This document shows positions 1 through 7,221 of a stretch of 64,000 bases of DNA, piece after piece. The stretch spans positions 62,001 through 126,000 of the forward strand of contig NZ_APKE01000035.1 in assembly GCF_009835145.1 (NCBI RefSeq). Reading direction: 5' to 3'. The notes beneath the pieces are model-generated. The model did not search any database. It was not told where the DNA came from and saw nothing but the letters and a program-made list of their open reading frames with translations. Origin of the DNA: Profundibacterium mesophilum KAUST100406-0324. Its GTDB lineage: Bacteria; Pseudomonadota; Alphaproteobacteria; Rhodobacterales; Rhodobacteraceae. Within the stretch, counting starts at the first letter, position 1; each line of letters begins with the position of its first letter. Position numbers and translations under genes: made by a program.

Positions 1-1
1 C

Positions 2-427
2 GCCCATGCCGCCGATGCCGGTCCCGCGCCGCTGGCCGAGAAGCGCGATGTCATCGACCGGACCTTCGGCGGCACCGATATCGCGGCCATCCGGGGGGCG
101 CTGCACGGCATGGGGATGGACGATCCCTTCGCCGAGGAGGCCCTGGCGGGACTGTCACGCGCCTCGCCGCTTTCCGCGGCCGTGGCGCTTGCCCTGGTGC
201 GGCGCAGCGGCGCGGCGCCGGGGCTCGTGCAGGCGCTCGAGCTTGAATTCCGGGCAACCTACAGGCTGCTCGAGACCGGCGATTTCGTCGAGGGCATCCG
301 CGCGATGATCATCGACAAGGACCGCAAGCCGAACTGGCGCCACGCCGATGCCGCGCAAGTCTCCGGCGAGGAGGTTGCGTCCTATCTCGCGCCGCTCGGA
401 CCCGAAGGGCTCGAGCTGCCGGAATGA
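2..427 (+). CDS. 3-hydroxyisobutyryl-CoA hydrolase / enoyl-CoA hydratase family protein, C-terminal part (5' end outside window)
   Basis: The frame is open from the first full codon at position 2 to TGA at 425-427, leaving 141 C-terminal residues of a protein that starts upstream. The stretch RATYRLLETGDFVEGIRAMIIDKDRKPNW (read in pieces around residues 85-115 of the visible part) is characteristic of the C-terminal region of 3-hydroxyisobutyryl-CoA hydrolases of the crotonase superfamily, where EGIRA and DK.R.P.W are conserved. The enzyme would release free 3-hydroxyisobutyrate in valine degradation. The next gene, 56 bp downstream on the same strand, encodes the dehydrogenase that uses this product, which strongly supports the call. 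A generic enoyl-CoA hydratase cannot be excluded without the N-terminus. Confidence 0.8.
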   Translation, partial: AHAADAGPAPLAEKRDVIDRTFGGTDIAAIRGALHGMGMDDPFAEEALAGLSRASPLSAAVALALVRRSGAAPGLVQALELEFRATYRLLETGDFVEGIRAMIIDKDRKPNWRHADAAQVSGEEVASYLAPLGPEGLELPE

Positions 428-483
428 TCGAAGCGGCCCGGCGCTGCCCGGACGCGAACTGAACACAAGGAGGAGAAGCGGGA

Positions 484-1356
484 ATGAGGATCGGGTTCAT
501 AGGTCTTGGCAACATGGGGCTGCCCATGGCGCGCAACCTTGCAAAGGCAGGCCACGAGGTCACCGGATATGACCGCGCCGAGGTCGATGCGGGGCCGGTG
601 ACCCTCGCGCGCAGCGCCGCCGAGGCGGCATGCGGCGCGCAAGTTGTCATCACCATGCTGCCCAATGGCGACATCCTGCGCGGTGTCGCCGATGAGATCG
701 TGCCGGTCATGGAGGCCGGGGCGATCCTGCTCGATTGCTCGACGGTGGATGTCGCGACGGCGCGCGATGTCGCCGCGCAGGCCAAGGCGGCCGGCTTGGG
801 CATGCTCGACGCCCCGGTCTCGGGCGGCATCGGCGGCGCGTCTGGCGGCACGCTGACCTTCATGGTCGGTGGCCCCGAGGCGGCCTTCGAGGCGGCCCGG
901 CCCCTCTTCGACATCATGGGGGCCAAGGCCGTGCATTGCGGACCCTCCGGCAACGGCCAGGCGGCCAAGATCTGCAACAACATGATCCTCGGTGTGACCA
1001 TGATCGCGACCTGCGAGGCCTTCGCCCTCGCCGACAAGCTCGGGCTCGACCGGCAGGCGATGTTCGACGTGGTCTCGACCTCCTCGGGGCAGAGCTGGAG
1101 CATGAACACCTATTGCCCCGCGCCGGGCATCGGTCCGCAATCCCCCGCCGACAACGATTACGCGCCGGGCTTCGCGGCCGATCTCATGCTCAAGGATCTG
1201 CGCCTTGCGCAGCAGGCCGCCGAAGGGGTTGATGCCGACACGCCGCTCGGGCTGGCCGCGCGCGACCTCTACGAGAGTTTCGTCGAGCGCGAGGATGGCC
1301 GCGGACGCGACTTCTCCGCCATGCTGCCACGACTGGCGGCGCGCGGACGAGGCTGA
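484..1356 (+). CDS. mmsB: 3-hydroxyisobutyrate dehydrogenase
   Basis: The 290-residue product begins with a Rossmann motif (MRIGFIGLGNMGLPMA; G7, G9, G12) followed by an Arg-containing YDR segment typical of NADP/NAD-binding beta-hydroxyacid dehydrogenases. The substrate-binding motif DAPVSGGIGGA lies near residues 109-119 and the conserved catalytic lysine is K162 in GQAAKICNNM. Length and motifs match the 3-hydroxyisobutyrate dehydrogenase family (about 295 residues). It oxidises 3-hydroxyisobutyrate to methylmalonate semialdehyde in valine catabolism. A purine-rich AGGAGAAG ribosome-binding site lies about 7 nt before the ATG. It follows the hydrolase fragment and is closed by a strong terminator, so it is the last gene of its operon. 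Confidence 0.93.
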   Translation: MRIGFIGLGNMGLPMARNLAKAGHEVTGYDRAEVDAGPVTLARSAAEAACGAQVVITMLPNGDILRGVADEIVPVMEAGAILLDCSTVDVATARDVAAQAKAAGLGMLDAPVSGGIGGASGGTLTFMVGGPEAAFEAARPLFDIMGAKAVHCGPSGNGQAAKICNNMILGVTMIATCEAFALADKLGLDRQAMFDVVSTSSGQSWSMNTYCPAPGIGPQSPADNDYAPGFAADLMLKDLRLAQQAAEGVDADTPLGLAARDLYESFVEREDGRGRDFSAMLPRLAARGRG

Positions 1357-1388
1357 CGCAGACACCGAGGCTGCGGCCAGAATAAGAA

Positions 1389-1425
1389 GGGGGGCGGCAT
1401 GCTGAACATGCCGCCCCCCTTTTTT
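1389..1425 (+). terminator. Rho-independent terminator after mmsB
   Basis: A perfect 13-bp stem (1389-1401 with 1407-1419, arm GGGGGGCGGCATG) closes a 5-nt loop CTGAA and is followed at once by six T residues (1420-1425). It sits 33 bp after mmsB. On the opposite strand it may also help to end transcription from dctM. Confidence 0.95.
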
Positions 1426-1446
1426 CTTGGCCGGTCGCGCGCCGCG

Positions 1447-2898
1447 CTACCGGGTGATGATCTCCGGGCCCATGAAGGTGGTCGGCAGCCAGGTCGACAG
1501 GACCGGGATGTAGGTCACCATGATCAGGAAGACGAAGAGCACCGCGAGGAAGGGCAGCGCCGCACGCACCACCTGCATCATCGGCATGTTTGCGACGCCC
1601 GAGGTCACGAACAGGTTGAGGCCGACGGGCGGGGTGATCATCCCGATCTCCATGTTCACGACCATGATGATGCCAAGGTGGATCGGATCGATCCCGAGCT
1701 GAATGGCGATCGGGAAGACCAGGGGCGCGACGATGACGATCAGGCCGGACGGCTCCATGAACTGGCCGCCGATCAGCAGGATCACGTTGACGATCACGAG
1801 GAACATGATTGCCCCGAAGCCCGCGTCGAGCATCATCCCGGCGATCTGCTGGGGGATCTGCTCGTCGGTCAGCACATGCTTGAGGATCAGCGCGTTCGCG
1901 ATGATGAACATCAAGGTCACGGTCAGCTTGCCAGCCTCGAAGAGCGTGTTGCGCACGTCGCGGTGGAAGAAGGCGGTGATCAGCGCCCAGGGACGCTGCA
2001 ACAGGGTGGCGTTGCGCGGGCCGTCCTGCGGAGCGCCGCTCAGGGAGCTGCGCGCACCGGCCGCGCTCGCCGGGGAATGGGCGTCGTCGGTGATCGGGCT
2101 GACGGCTGCCAGCGGACCCATGTCGCGATAGACGAAACAGGCGATCACGAAGGCGTAGACCGCCGCGACGGCCGCGGCCTCCGTCGGCGTGAAGATGCCC
2201 CCGTAGATGCCGCCAAGGATGATGACGATGAGGAACAGGCCCCAGCCGGCATCGCGCCCCGAGGCCCAGACCTCGCCCCAGCCGAGCCAGTCACCCTTGG
2301 GCAGGTTGCGGCGCACGGCGATGATGTAGATCGTCGCCATCAGCATGAAACCGGCCAGAAGCCCGGGAATGACACCGGCAAGGAACATCCGGCCCACCGA
2401 CACGTCGGTTGCCGAGGCATAGACGACCATCACGATCGAGGGCGGGATGAGGATGCCGAGCGTGCCGGCGTTGCAGATCACGCCGGCGGCGAATTCCTTG
2501 GAATAGCCGACCTGCCGCATCCCTGCGATCACGATCGAGCCGATCGCGACCACCGTGGCGGGCGAGCTTCCCGACAATGCCGCGAACATCATGCAGGCGA
2601 AGACGCCGGCGATGGCGAGGCCGCCGGGAAGATGGCCGACGAGGGCGATGGAGAAGCGGATGATCCGCCGCGCCACGCCGCCCGTCGACATGAAGGAGGA
2701 GGCCAGGACGAAGAACGGGATCGCCAGGAGCGTGTAATGCCCGGCCATCGCCTGGTAGAAGGTCTGCGCGATCGAGGCGAGTGACGTGTCCGAGAAGGCC
2801 AGCAGGAACATGATCGAGCTGAGGCCGAGCGCGATGGCGATCGGCATGCCGATGAGCAGCAGCGCGATGATGACCGCGAATAGGAGGGCGACTTCCAT
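1447..2898 (-). CDS. dctM: TRAP transporter large permease subunit (DctM family)
   Basis: The 483-residue product starts with MEVALLFAVIIALLLIGMPIAIALG and has about twelve hydrophobic segments, including the DctM hallmark SGSSPATVVAIGSI and PP..G.NLF near the C-terminus. It forms the sodium-driven channel of a tripartite TRAP carboxylate importer in the inner membrane together with DctQ and DctP. It lies 4 bp after dctQ, so both are cotranscribed. It is longer than most DctM proteins (about 430). The extra length comes from a hydrophilic segment of about 40 residues in the middle (SPASAAGARSSLSGAPQDG region), probably a soluble loop between membrane segments. The substrate is inferred from DctP as a C4-dicarboxylate or related acid. 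Confidence 0.92.
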   Translation of the reverse strand: MEVALLFAVIIALLLIGMPIAIALGLSSIMFLLAFSDTSLASIAQTFYQAMAGHYTLLAIPFFVLASSFMSTGGVARRIIRFSIALVGHLPGGLAIAGVFACMMFAALSGSSPATVVAIGSIVIAGMRQVGYSKEFAAGVICNAGTLGILIPPSIVMVVYASATDVSVGRMFLAGVIPGLLAGFMLMATIYIIAVRRNLPKGDWLGWGEVWASGRDAGWGLFLIVIILGGIYGGIFTPTEAAAVAAVYAFVIACFVYRDMGPLAAVSPITDDAHSPASAAGARSSLSGAPQDGPRNATLLQRPWALITAFFHRDVRNTLFEAGKLTVTLMFIIANALILKHVLTDEQIPQQIAGMMLDAGFGAIMFLVIVNVILLIGGQFMEPSGLIVIVAPLVFPIAIQLGIDPIHLGIIMVVNMEIGMITPPVGLNLFVTSGVANMPMMQVVRAALPFLAVLFVFLIMVTYIPVLSTWLPTTFMGPEIITR

Positions 2899-2902
2899 CT
2901 GT

Positions 2903-3589
2903 TCAGACCTCTGCGTTCTTTGCGGCGGCCTGTTCGACCGCCTCTTCGGCCTCGTGGCTCACGATCAGGCTGTCGCGTGTGCCGACGAGCAGACCGATCA
3001 GTGCCTGCACCAGCCGCAGGAGCAGCAGGGCGACGCCGAGGGGAAGGATGATATAGGGGATGACGCGCGGCAGCTTGTCATATGCCTCGCCCATGTTGAT
3101 GGCCGGCTCGAGCCAGCGGAAGATGTCGACCATCGGAACCTGGTCGGTCACGTAGAATGCCCGGTCGCGCGTCTCGACGAAGCCCGTGGGGAACCAGCGC
3201 CCGCTGGTCTGGTCGAGCGCGGCGAAGGGCGCCCAGTAATCCCATGCGCCCTTCATCAGGAACGCGGCGTAAAGGATGCACAGAAGCGCGGCCAGGATCG
3301 CGACCGCGCGGCGCAGGGGCGCCGGCAGCAGGGTCGTGACCGCGTCCACGCCCAGATGTGCGGTGACTTTCACGCAATAGCTGATGCCGAAGATCACCAG
3401 CCAGGCAAAAAGGATCAACGTCACCTCGAGCCCCCAGATCAGGGTCGAGTTGAAGACGTAGCGCAGGACGACGTTGGCGAAGGTGACCAGCGTCATCAAA
3501 CCGAGGAGCAGCGCGATCGCCGTCTCCTCGAAGCTGTTAACCGCCCGGCCGATCGCCCCGCGCGGTTTGTATTTGGAGGAACCGCTCAT
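2903..3589 (-). CDS. dctQ: TRAP transporter small permease subunit (DctQ family)
   Basis: The 228-residue membrane protein has four hydrophobic helices: FEETAIALLLGLMTLVTFANV with VVLRYVF (first), LILFAWLVIFGISY (second), RRAVAILAALLCILYAAF (third), and a last one near residues 180-205. The ..EE......L..MT..TFANVV.RYVF signature is typical of DctQ. An insertion of about 60 residues between helices 3 and 4 (DYWAPFAALDQ to YDKLPRV) makes it longer than the usual 160-180 residues; such long forms are seen in C4-dicarboxylate TRAP systems. It pairs with DctM. The gene lies 108 bp downstream of dctP, and that gap holds a strong hairpin, so its expression is probably lower than that of dctP. Confidence 0.9.
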   Translation of the reverse strand: MSGSSKYKPRGAIGRAVNSFEETAIALLLGLMTLVTFANVVLRYVFNSTLIWGLEVTLILFAWLVIFGISYCVKVTAHLGVDAVTTLLPAPLRRAVAILAALLCILYAAFLMKGAWDYWAPFAALDQTSGRWFPTGFVETRDRAFYVTDQVPMVDIFRWLEPAINMGEAYDKLPRVIPYIILPLGVALLLLRLVQALIGLLVGTRDSLIVSHEAEEAVEQAAAKNAEV

Positions 3590-3630
3590 CTCGCTCTCCC
3601 GCTGATGGTCCGTCTAGGTGGAATGCTAAA

Positions 3631-3664
3631 GGGTCCGGGCAGGCGCATGTGCCTGCCCGGACCC
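3631..3664 (-). terminator. Intercistronic hairpin between dctP and dctQ (partial terminator or mRNA stabiliser)
   Basis: A perfect 14-bp stem (3631-3644 with 3651-3664) closes a 6-nt loop. In the transcribed minus direction it is followed by TTTAGCATTCC, so the U tract is short. It lies 33 bp after the dctP stop codon and 42 bp before dctQ. A structure there would let the abundant binding protein be made in excess over the membrane subunits. The attenuator role is inferred. Confidence 0.75.
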
Positions 3665-3697
3665 GGACATGGTACCATACCCCTTCCGGGGGCAGGC

Positions 3698-4714
3698 TTA
3701 CATGGATTCGTTGACCTTCTGGGCCGCTTCGATGTTCTCGGCGCCGATGCCGTCCTCGAACTTCTCCCAGACCGGCTTCATCGCGTCGACCCAGGCCTGA
3801 CGCTCCTCGTCGGAAAGCTCGCGGATCGTGCCGCCGGCATCGAGGATGGCCTGACGCGCCTCGGCATCGACCTCGCCCACGGCGTCGTTGCGCTCCTGGG
3901 TGACCTCGCTCAGGATGGTGGCGAGCTGCTCGCGCAGATCGGCGTCGAGCCCTTCCCACCAGTCCACGGACGTCACGACGAGATAGTCGAGAACGCCGTG
4001 GTTGGTCTCGGTGGAGCCGTCCTGCACCTCGAAGAACTTCTGGCCATAGATGTTGGACCAGGTGTTCTCCTGCCCGTCGACAACGCCGGTCTGCAGCGCG
4101 CCGTAGACCTCGGAGAAGGCCATCGGCTGGGGCGATGCGTCGAGCTGCTCCATCTGCGCCACGATCACGTCGGAAGGCTGGACGCGGAATTTCAGGCCGG
4201 CGGCATCCTCGGGCTTGGTCAGCGGCTTGCTGGCCGAGAACTGCTTCATGCCGTTATGCCAGAACTCGAGCCCGAGCAGCCCGCGGCGCGTCATCGATTC
4301 CTTCATCGCATCGCCGGTCTCGCCCTGCTGGAACTTGTCCACGGCCGCGATGTCCTTGAACATGAACGGAAGGTCGAAGATCTGGAACTGCTTGGTGAAG
4401 GTCTCGAACTTCGACAGCGAGGGCGCGGCCATCTGCACGTCGCCCTGCAGCATCGCCTCGAGCACCTGGTCGTCATTGTAGAGCGTGGAGTTCGGGAAGA
4501 CCTCGACACAGGCCTTGCCGTCCATCTCCGCGTTCACCCGCTCGGCGAAGAGCGCGGCCGCAAGACCCTTGGGGTGCTTGTCGGAATTGGTGACGTGGCT
4601 GAACTTGATGACTTCCTCGCCCTCGTCGCAACCGCCGGTGTGCTCTTCGGCCGAAGCGCCCGTGGCGACCATGGCCAGAACGGCGGCAACGGATGCAGCA
4701 TTGAGAATTTTCAT
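3698..4714 (-). CDS. dctP: TRAP transporter periplasmic substrate-binding protein (DctP family, C4-dicarboxylate-like)
   Basis: Starting at the ATG at 4714, the product is 338 residues with a clear signal peptide (MKILNAASVAAVLAMVATGASA, cleavage near residue 22). Upstream in-frame sequence lacks signal character, so this start is preferred. The motifs IKFSH, FDLPFMF (113-119), WHNGMKQ (152-158), GLKFRVQ (173-179) with the carboxylate-binding arginine R177, and QENTWSNIY match DctP proteins of C4-dicarboxylate TRAP systems. It captures the organic acid in the periplasm and delivers it to DctQM. The neighbouring Lrp-type regulator gene upstream may control the operon. A non-dicarboxylate acid ligand remains possible. 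Confidence 0.92.
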   Translation of the reverse strand: MKILNAASVAAVLAMVATGASAEEHTGGCDEGEEVIKFSHVTNSDKHPKGLAAALFAERVNAEMDGKACVEVFPNSTLYNDDQVLEAMLQGDVQMAAPSLSKFETFTKQFQIFDLPFMFKDIAAVDKFQQGETGDAMKESMTRRGLLGLEFWHNGMKQFSASKPLTKPEDAAGLKFRVQPSDVIVAQMEQLDASPQPMAFSEVYGALQTGVVDGQENTWSNIYGQKFFEVQDGSTETNHGVLDYLVVTSVDWWEGLDADLREQLATILSEVTQERNDAVGEVDAEARQAILDAGGTIRELSDEERQAWVDAMKPVWEKFEDGIGAENIEAAQKVNESM

Positions 4715-4914
4715 TATGTCTCTACTCCCTAAGTCCAAGACAGTGATCCTTGCGCGCGCAATATTTTGCGTCACGGCTGGCGCGCAGTCTCCCCCAGCGT
4801 AAAGCGCAGGACAAGCACATAATTGTAGGCGGCAGGGCATCGCGGCTCCTGAAAGGTTGCGCGCAGGGGGCGATGCCGTGCCGCAATGCTGCGCATGGGC
4901 CGCGGCCCCGCCTC

Positions 4915-5376
4915 TCACACCGGAAGGACGGTCGTCGATTTCAGCTCCTCCATCGACAAGAGCGCGGTGACGTTGTGGATCCGCACCTCCGAGATCAGCG
5001 CCTGGTAGAAGACGTCATAGGCCCGCGCGTTCGAGACCCGAACCTTCAGGATATAGTCGATATCGCCGGCAAGCCTGTGCGCCTCCTGCACCTCCGGCCG
5101 CGCGCGCAGGGTCTGCAGGAACTTGTCCTGCCAGCCGGCATCGTGCTCGGCCGTTCGGATGAGGACGAAGAAACATGCCTCCAGCCCGAGCTTCTCGGCA
5201 TCGAGGATCACCGTCTGCTGGCCGATCACCTCGGCCTCCCGCAGCTTGCGGATCCGGTTCCAGACGGGGGTCTTGGAGGAGCCGACGATGCGCGCGATCT
5301 CGTCGAGCGATCTCGCGGCGTCCTGCTGCAGGACCCTGAGAATTTTCCGGTCGAGTTCATCTAGACGGACGGACAT
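4915..5376 (-). CDS. Lrp/AsnC family transcriptional regulator
   Basis: From the ATG at 5376 the product is 153 residues, the usual size for this family. It opens with LDELDRKILRVLQQDAARS, followed by a helix-turn-helix (LDEIARIVGSSKTPVWNRI, about residues 20-42), then the RAM/ligand-binding domain with ending typical of Lrp proteins. It probably binds DNA as an octamer and senses an amino acid or related acid. It is transcribed in the same direction as dctPQM, 200 bp upstream of dctP, so a local regulatory role is plausible but inferred. An upstream in-frame codon at 5433 would add 19 residues without family similarity. Confidence 0.9.
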   Translation of the reverse strand: MSVRLDELDRKILRVLQQDAARSLDEIARIVGSSKTPVWNRIRKLREAEVIGQQTVILDAEKLGLEACFFVLIRTAEHDAGWQDKFLQTLRARPEVQEAHRLAGDIDYILKVRVSNARAYDVFYQALISEVRIHNVTALLSMEELKSTTVLPV

Positions 5377-5512
5377 TCCACACCTCGGGCCATATCGAAA
5401 GAAAACCTCTTCTTGAGGCGCATTACAGGACAAGCGTTCCTATCGGCAAGCGGTATGGCGACACCGGAGGGAAATAATTCTATATGTGACGCGAACGTAT
5501 GACGAGGTCACG
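5377..5512. promoter_or_regulatory. Divergent promoter region between the Lrp-type regulator and cysG
   Basis: This 136-bp gap separates two divergently read genes and is visibly less GC-rich than its surroundings. A TATATG element (5481-5486) lies upstream of cysG and could be a -10 box, but I see no convincing -35. No operator is assigned. Confidence 0.35.
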
Positions 5513-6913
5513 ATGAAGCATTTTCCCGTATTCCTCAGTGTCGAGGGTCGCAGGATCGTCCTGTCGGGCGGCGGCGAAGCGGCCTTGGCCAAGTTGCGCC
5601 TTCTGCTCAAGACCGAGGCGCATCTGAGCGTCTTCGCCGCCGATCCGGCGCCCCAGATCGAAGCTTGGGCGCGGGACGGAAAGCTGCGCCTGGAACGGCG
5701 CGCGATGGGTCCCGGCGACGCGCTCTGCGCGGTGCTGGCCTATGCGGCGAACGAGGATGCTGCGGAGGATGCGCGCGTGGCCGCGATCGCCCATGCCGAG
5801 GGCGCCCTCGTGAACATCGTGGACAATCTGCAGGACAGCCAGTTCATCACGCCCGCCATCGTCGACCGCGATCCCGTTACCGTGGCGATCGGCACCGAGG
5901 GTGCGGCGCCGGTGCTGGCCCGCGCGATCAAGGGCGATATCGAGGAGCGCCTGTCGCCGGTGCTCGGCCCGCTCGCCAGGATCGGGAAGGCGTTCCGCGC
6001 CCGGGCCGAGGCCCTGCCCTTCGGCCGTGCACGGCGCGATTTCTGGGCGGAGTATTACGGCGGCAAGGGTGCGCAGGCCTTTGCCGAGAGCGGCTCCGAG
6101 GGAGCGCGCGGCATCCTCGACCGGCTTCTGGATGCGCATCTGGCCCGCCGCGCGGCGCCGGGACGCGTCGCTTTCGTGGGCGCCGGGCCTGGCGATCCCG
6201 AGCTTCTGACGCTGAAGGCCCGCAAGGCTCTCGACGCGGCCGACGTGGTCATCCACGACCGGCTCGTCTCGGGCGAGATCCTCGAGCTGGCGCGGCGCGA
6301 GGCGATCCTCCTCGACGCGGGCAAGGAGGGCTTCGGCGCGTCCATGGCGCAAGGCGATATCAACGACCTGATGGTTGCCCATGCCAGGCGCGGCGCTCAC
6401 GTGGTGCGGCTCAAGTCGGGCGATCCATCCGTCTTCGGACGGCTCGACGAGGAGATCGCGGCCTGCGAGGCTGCCGGTCTCGACTGGACCGTGGTGCCCG
6501 GCATCACCGCCGCGAGCGCCGCCGTCGCCGCCATCGGGCAGAGCCTGACGCAGCGCGGACGCAACAGTGCGGTGCGGCTGCTGACCGGGCATGACACGCG
6601 CGGCTTCGCCGATCACGACTGGGCGGCCCTGGCGCGCCGCGGCGAGGTTGCCGCCATCTACATGGGCAAGCGCAGCGCACGCTTCGTGCAAGGGCGCCTC
6701 CTGATGCACGGGGCCGATCCCGCGACCCCGGTGAGCATCGTGGAGAATGCCTCGCGCCCCGATCAGCGGGTGATCGACACCTGCCTGTCGCGCCTTGAGC
6801 CCACCCTGACCGAGGCCGGACTGACCGGCCCTGCCCTGACCCTTTACGGGCTGGCACCGCGCGCCGCGCGTGCCGCCGCACATGACATCGATCTGAAGGA
6901 GGCCGCGCTATGA
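5513..6913 (+). CDS. cysG: Siroheme synthase (fused precorrin-2 dehydrogenase/ferrochelatase and uroporphyrinogen-III C-methyltransferase)
   Basis: From the ATG at 5513 the product is 466 residues, like E. coli CysG (457). The N-terminal domain starts with the NAD-binding VEGRRIVLSGGGEAALAK (G19-G21), and the C-terminal methyltransferase carries FVGAGPGDPELLTLKA (about 221-236), VVIHDRLVS, and GDPSVFGR. Together these convert uroporphyrinogen III into siroheme, the cofactor of sulfite/nitrite reductases. It heads the sulfur-assimilation operon and its stop overlaps the start of the DUF2849 gene by 4 bp. A GTG at 5486 would add nine residues; the ATG was chosen because the family similarity begins there. 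Confidence 0.95.
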   Translation: MKHFPVFLSVEGRRIVLSGGGEAALAKLRLLLKTEAHLSVFAADPAPQIEAWARDGKLRLERRAMGPGDALCAVLAYAANEDAAEDARVAAIAHAEGALVNIVDNLQDSQFITPAIVDRDPVTVAIGTEGAAPVLARAIKGDIEERLSPVLGPLARIGKAFRARAEALPFGRARRDFWAEYYGGKGAQAFAESGSEGARGILDRLLDAHLARRAAPGRVAFVGAGPGDPELLTLKARKALDAADVVIHDRLVSGEILELARREAILLDAGKEGFGASMAQGDINDLMVAHARRGAHVVRLKSGDPSVFGRLDEEIAACEAAGLDWTVVPGITAASAAVAAIGQSLTQRGRNSAVRLLTGHDTRGFADHDWAALARRGEVAAIYMGKRSARFVQGRLLMHGADPATPVSIVENASRPDQRVIDTCLSRLEPTLTEAGLTGPALTLYGLAPRAARAAAHDIDLKEAAL

Positions 6914-7221
6914 GCCGCCGTTTCACCCCCAAGGTGGTCACTGCCAACGATCTGCTGGAAGGCGACGCCATCTGGCTCACCGAGGATGACACCTGGACCC
7001 GCGACATGGCCCGTGCCGAGCTTATCGAGGACGAGGCCCACGCGCAGCTGCGCCTGCTCTTCGCCGGCTCGCAGCCCGCCATCGCCGTCGGCCCCTATCT
7101 TGCCGATGCCAAGATGGGGCCGGACGGTCCCGAACCCACCCATTTCCGCGAGGCGTTCCGCACCCGCGGACCCTCGAACTATGCCCACGGCAAGCAGGCC
7201 GAGGAGAGTGTGAATGTATAA
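6910..7221 (+). CDS. DUF2849 domain protein of the sulfite reductase operon
   Basis: This small soluble protein of 103 residues (starting MSRRFTPKVVTANDLLEGDAIW) matches the DUF2849 family, which in alphaproteobacteria is encoded almost always between siroheme synthase and the sulfite reductase. It overlaps cysG by 4 bp and cysI by 8 bp, so translation of the three is probably coupled. Its middle contains a conserved segment of hydrophobic strands (AIAVGPYLAD). The biochemical role is unknown; a helper function in siroheme delivery or sulfite reductase assembly is only inferred from the location. Confidence 0.85.
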   Translation: MSRRFTPKVVTANDLLEGDAIWLTEDDTWTRDMARAELIEDEAHAQLRLLFAGSQPAIAVGPYLADAKMGPDGPEPTHFREAFRTRGPSNYAHGKQAEESVNV

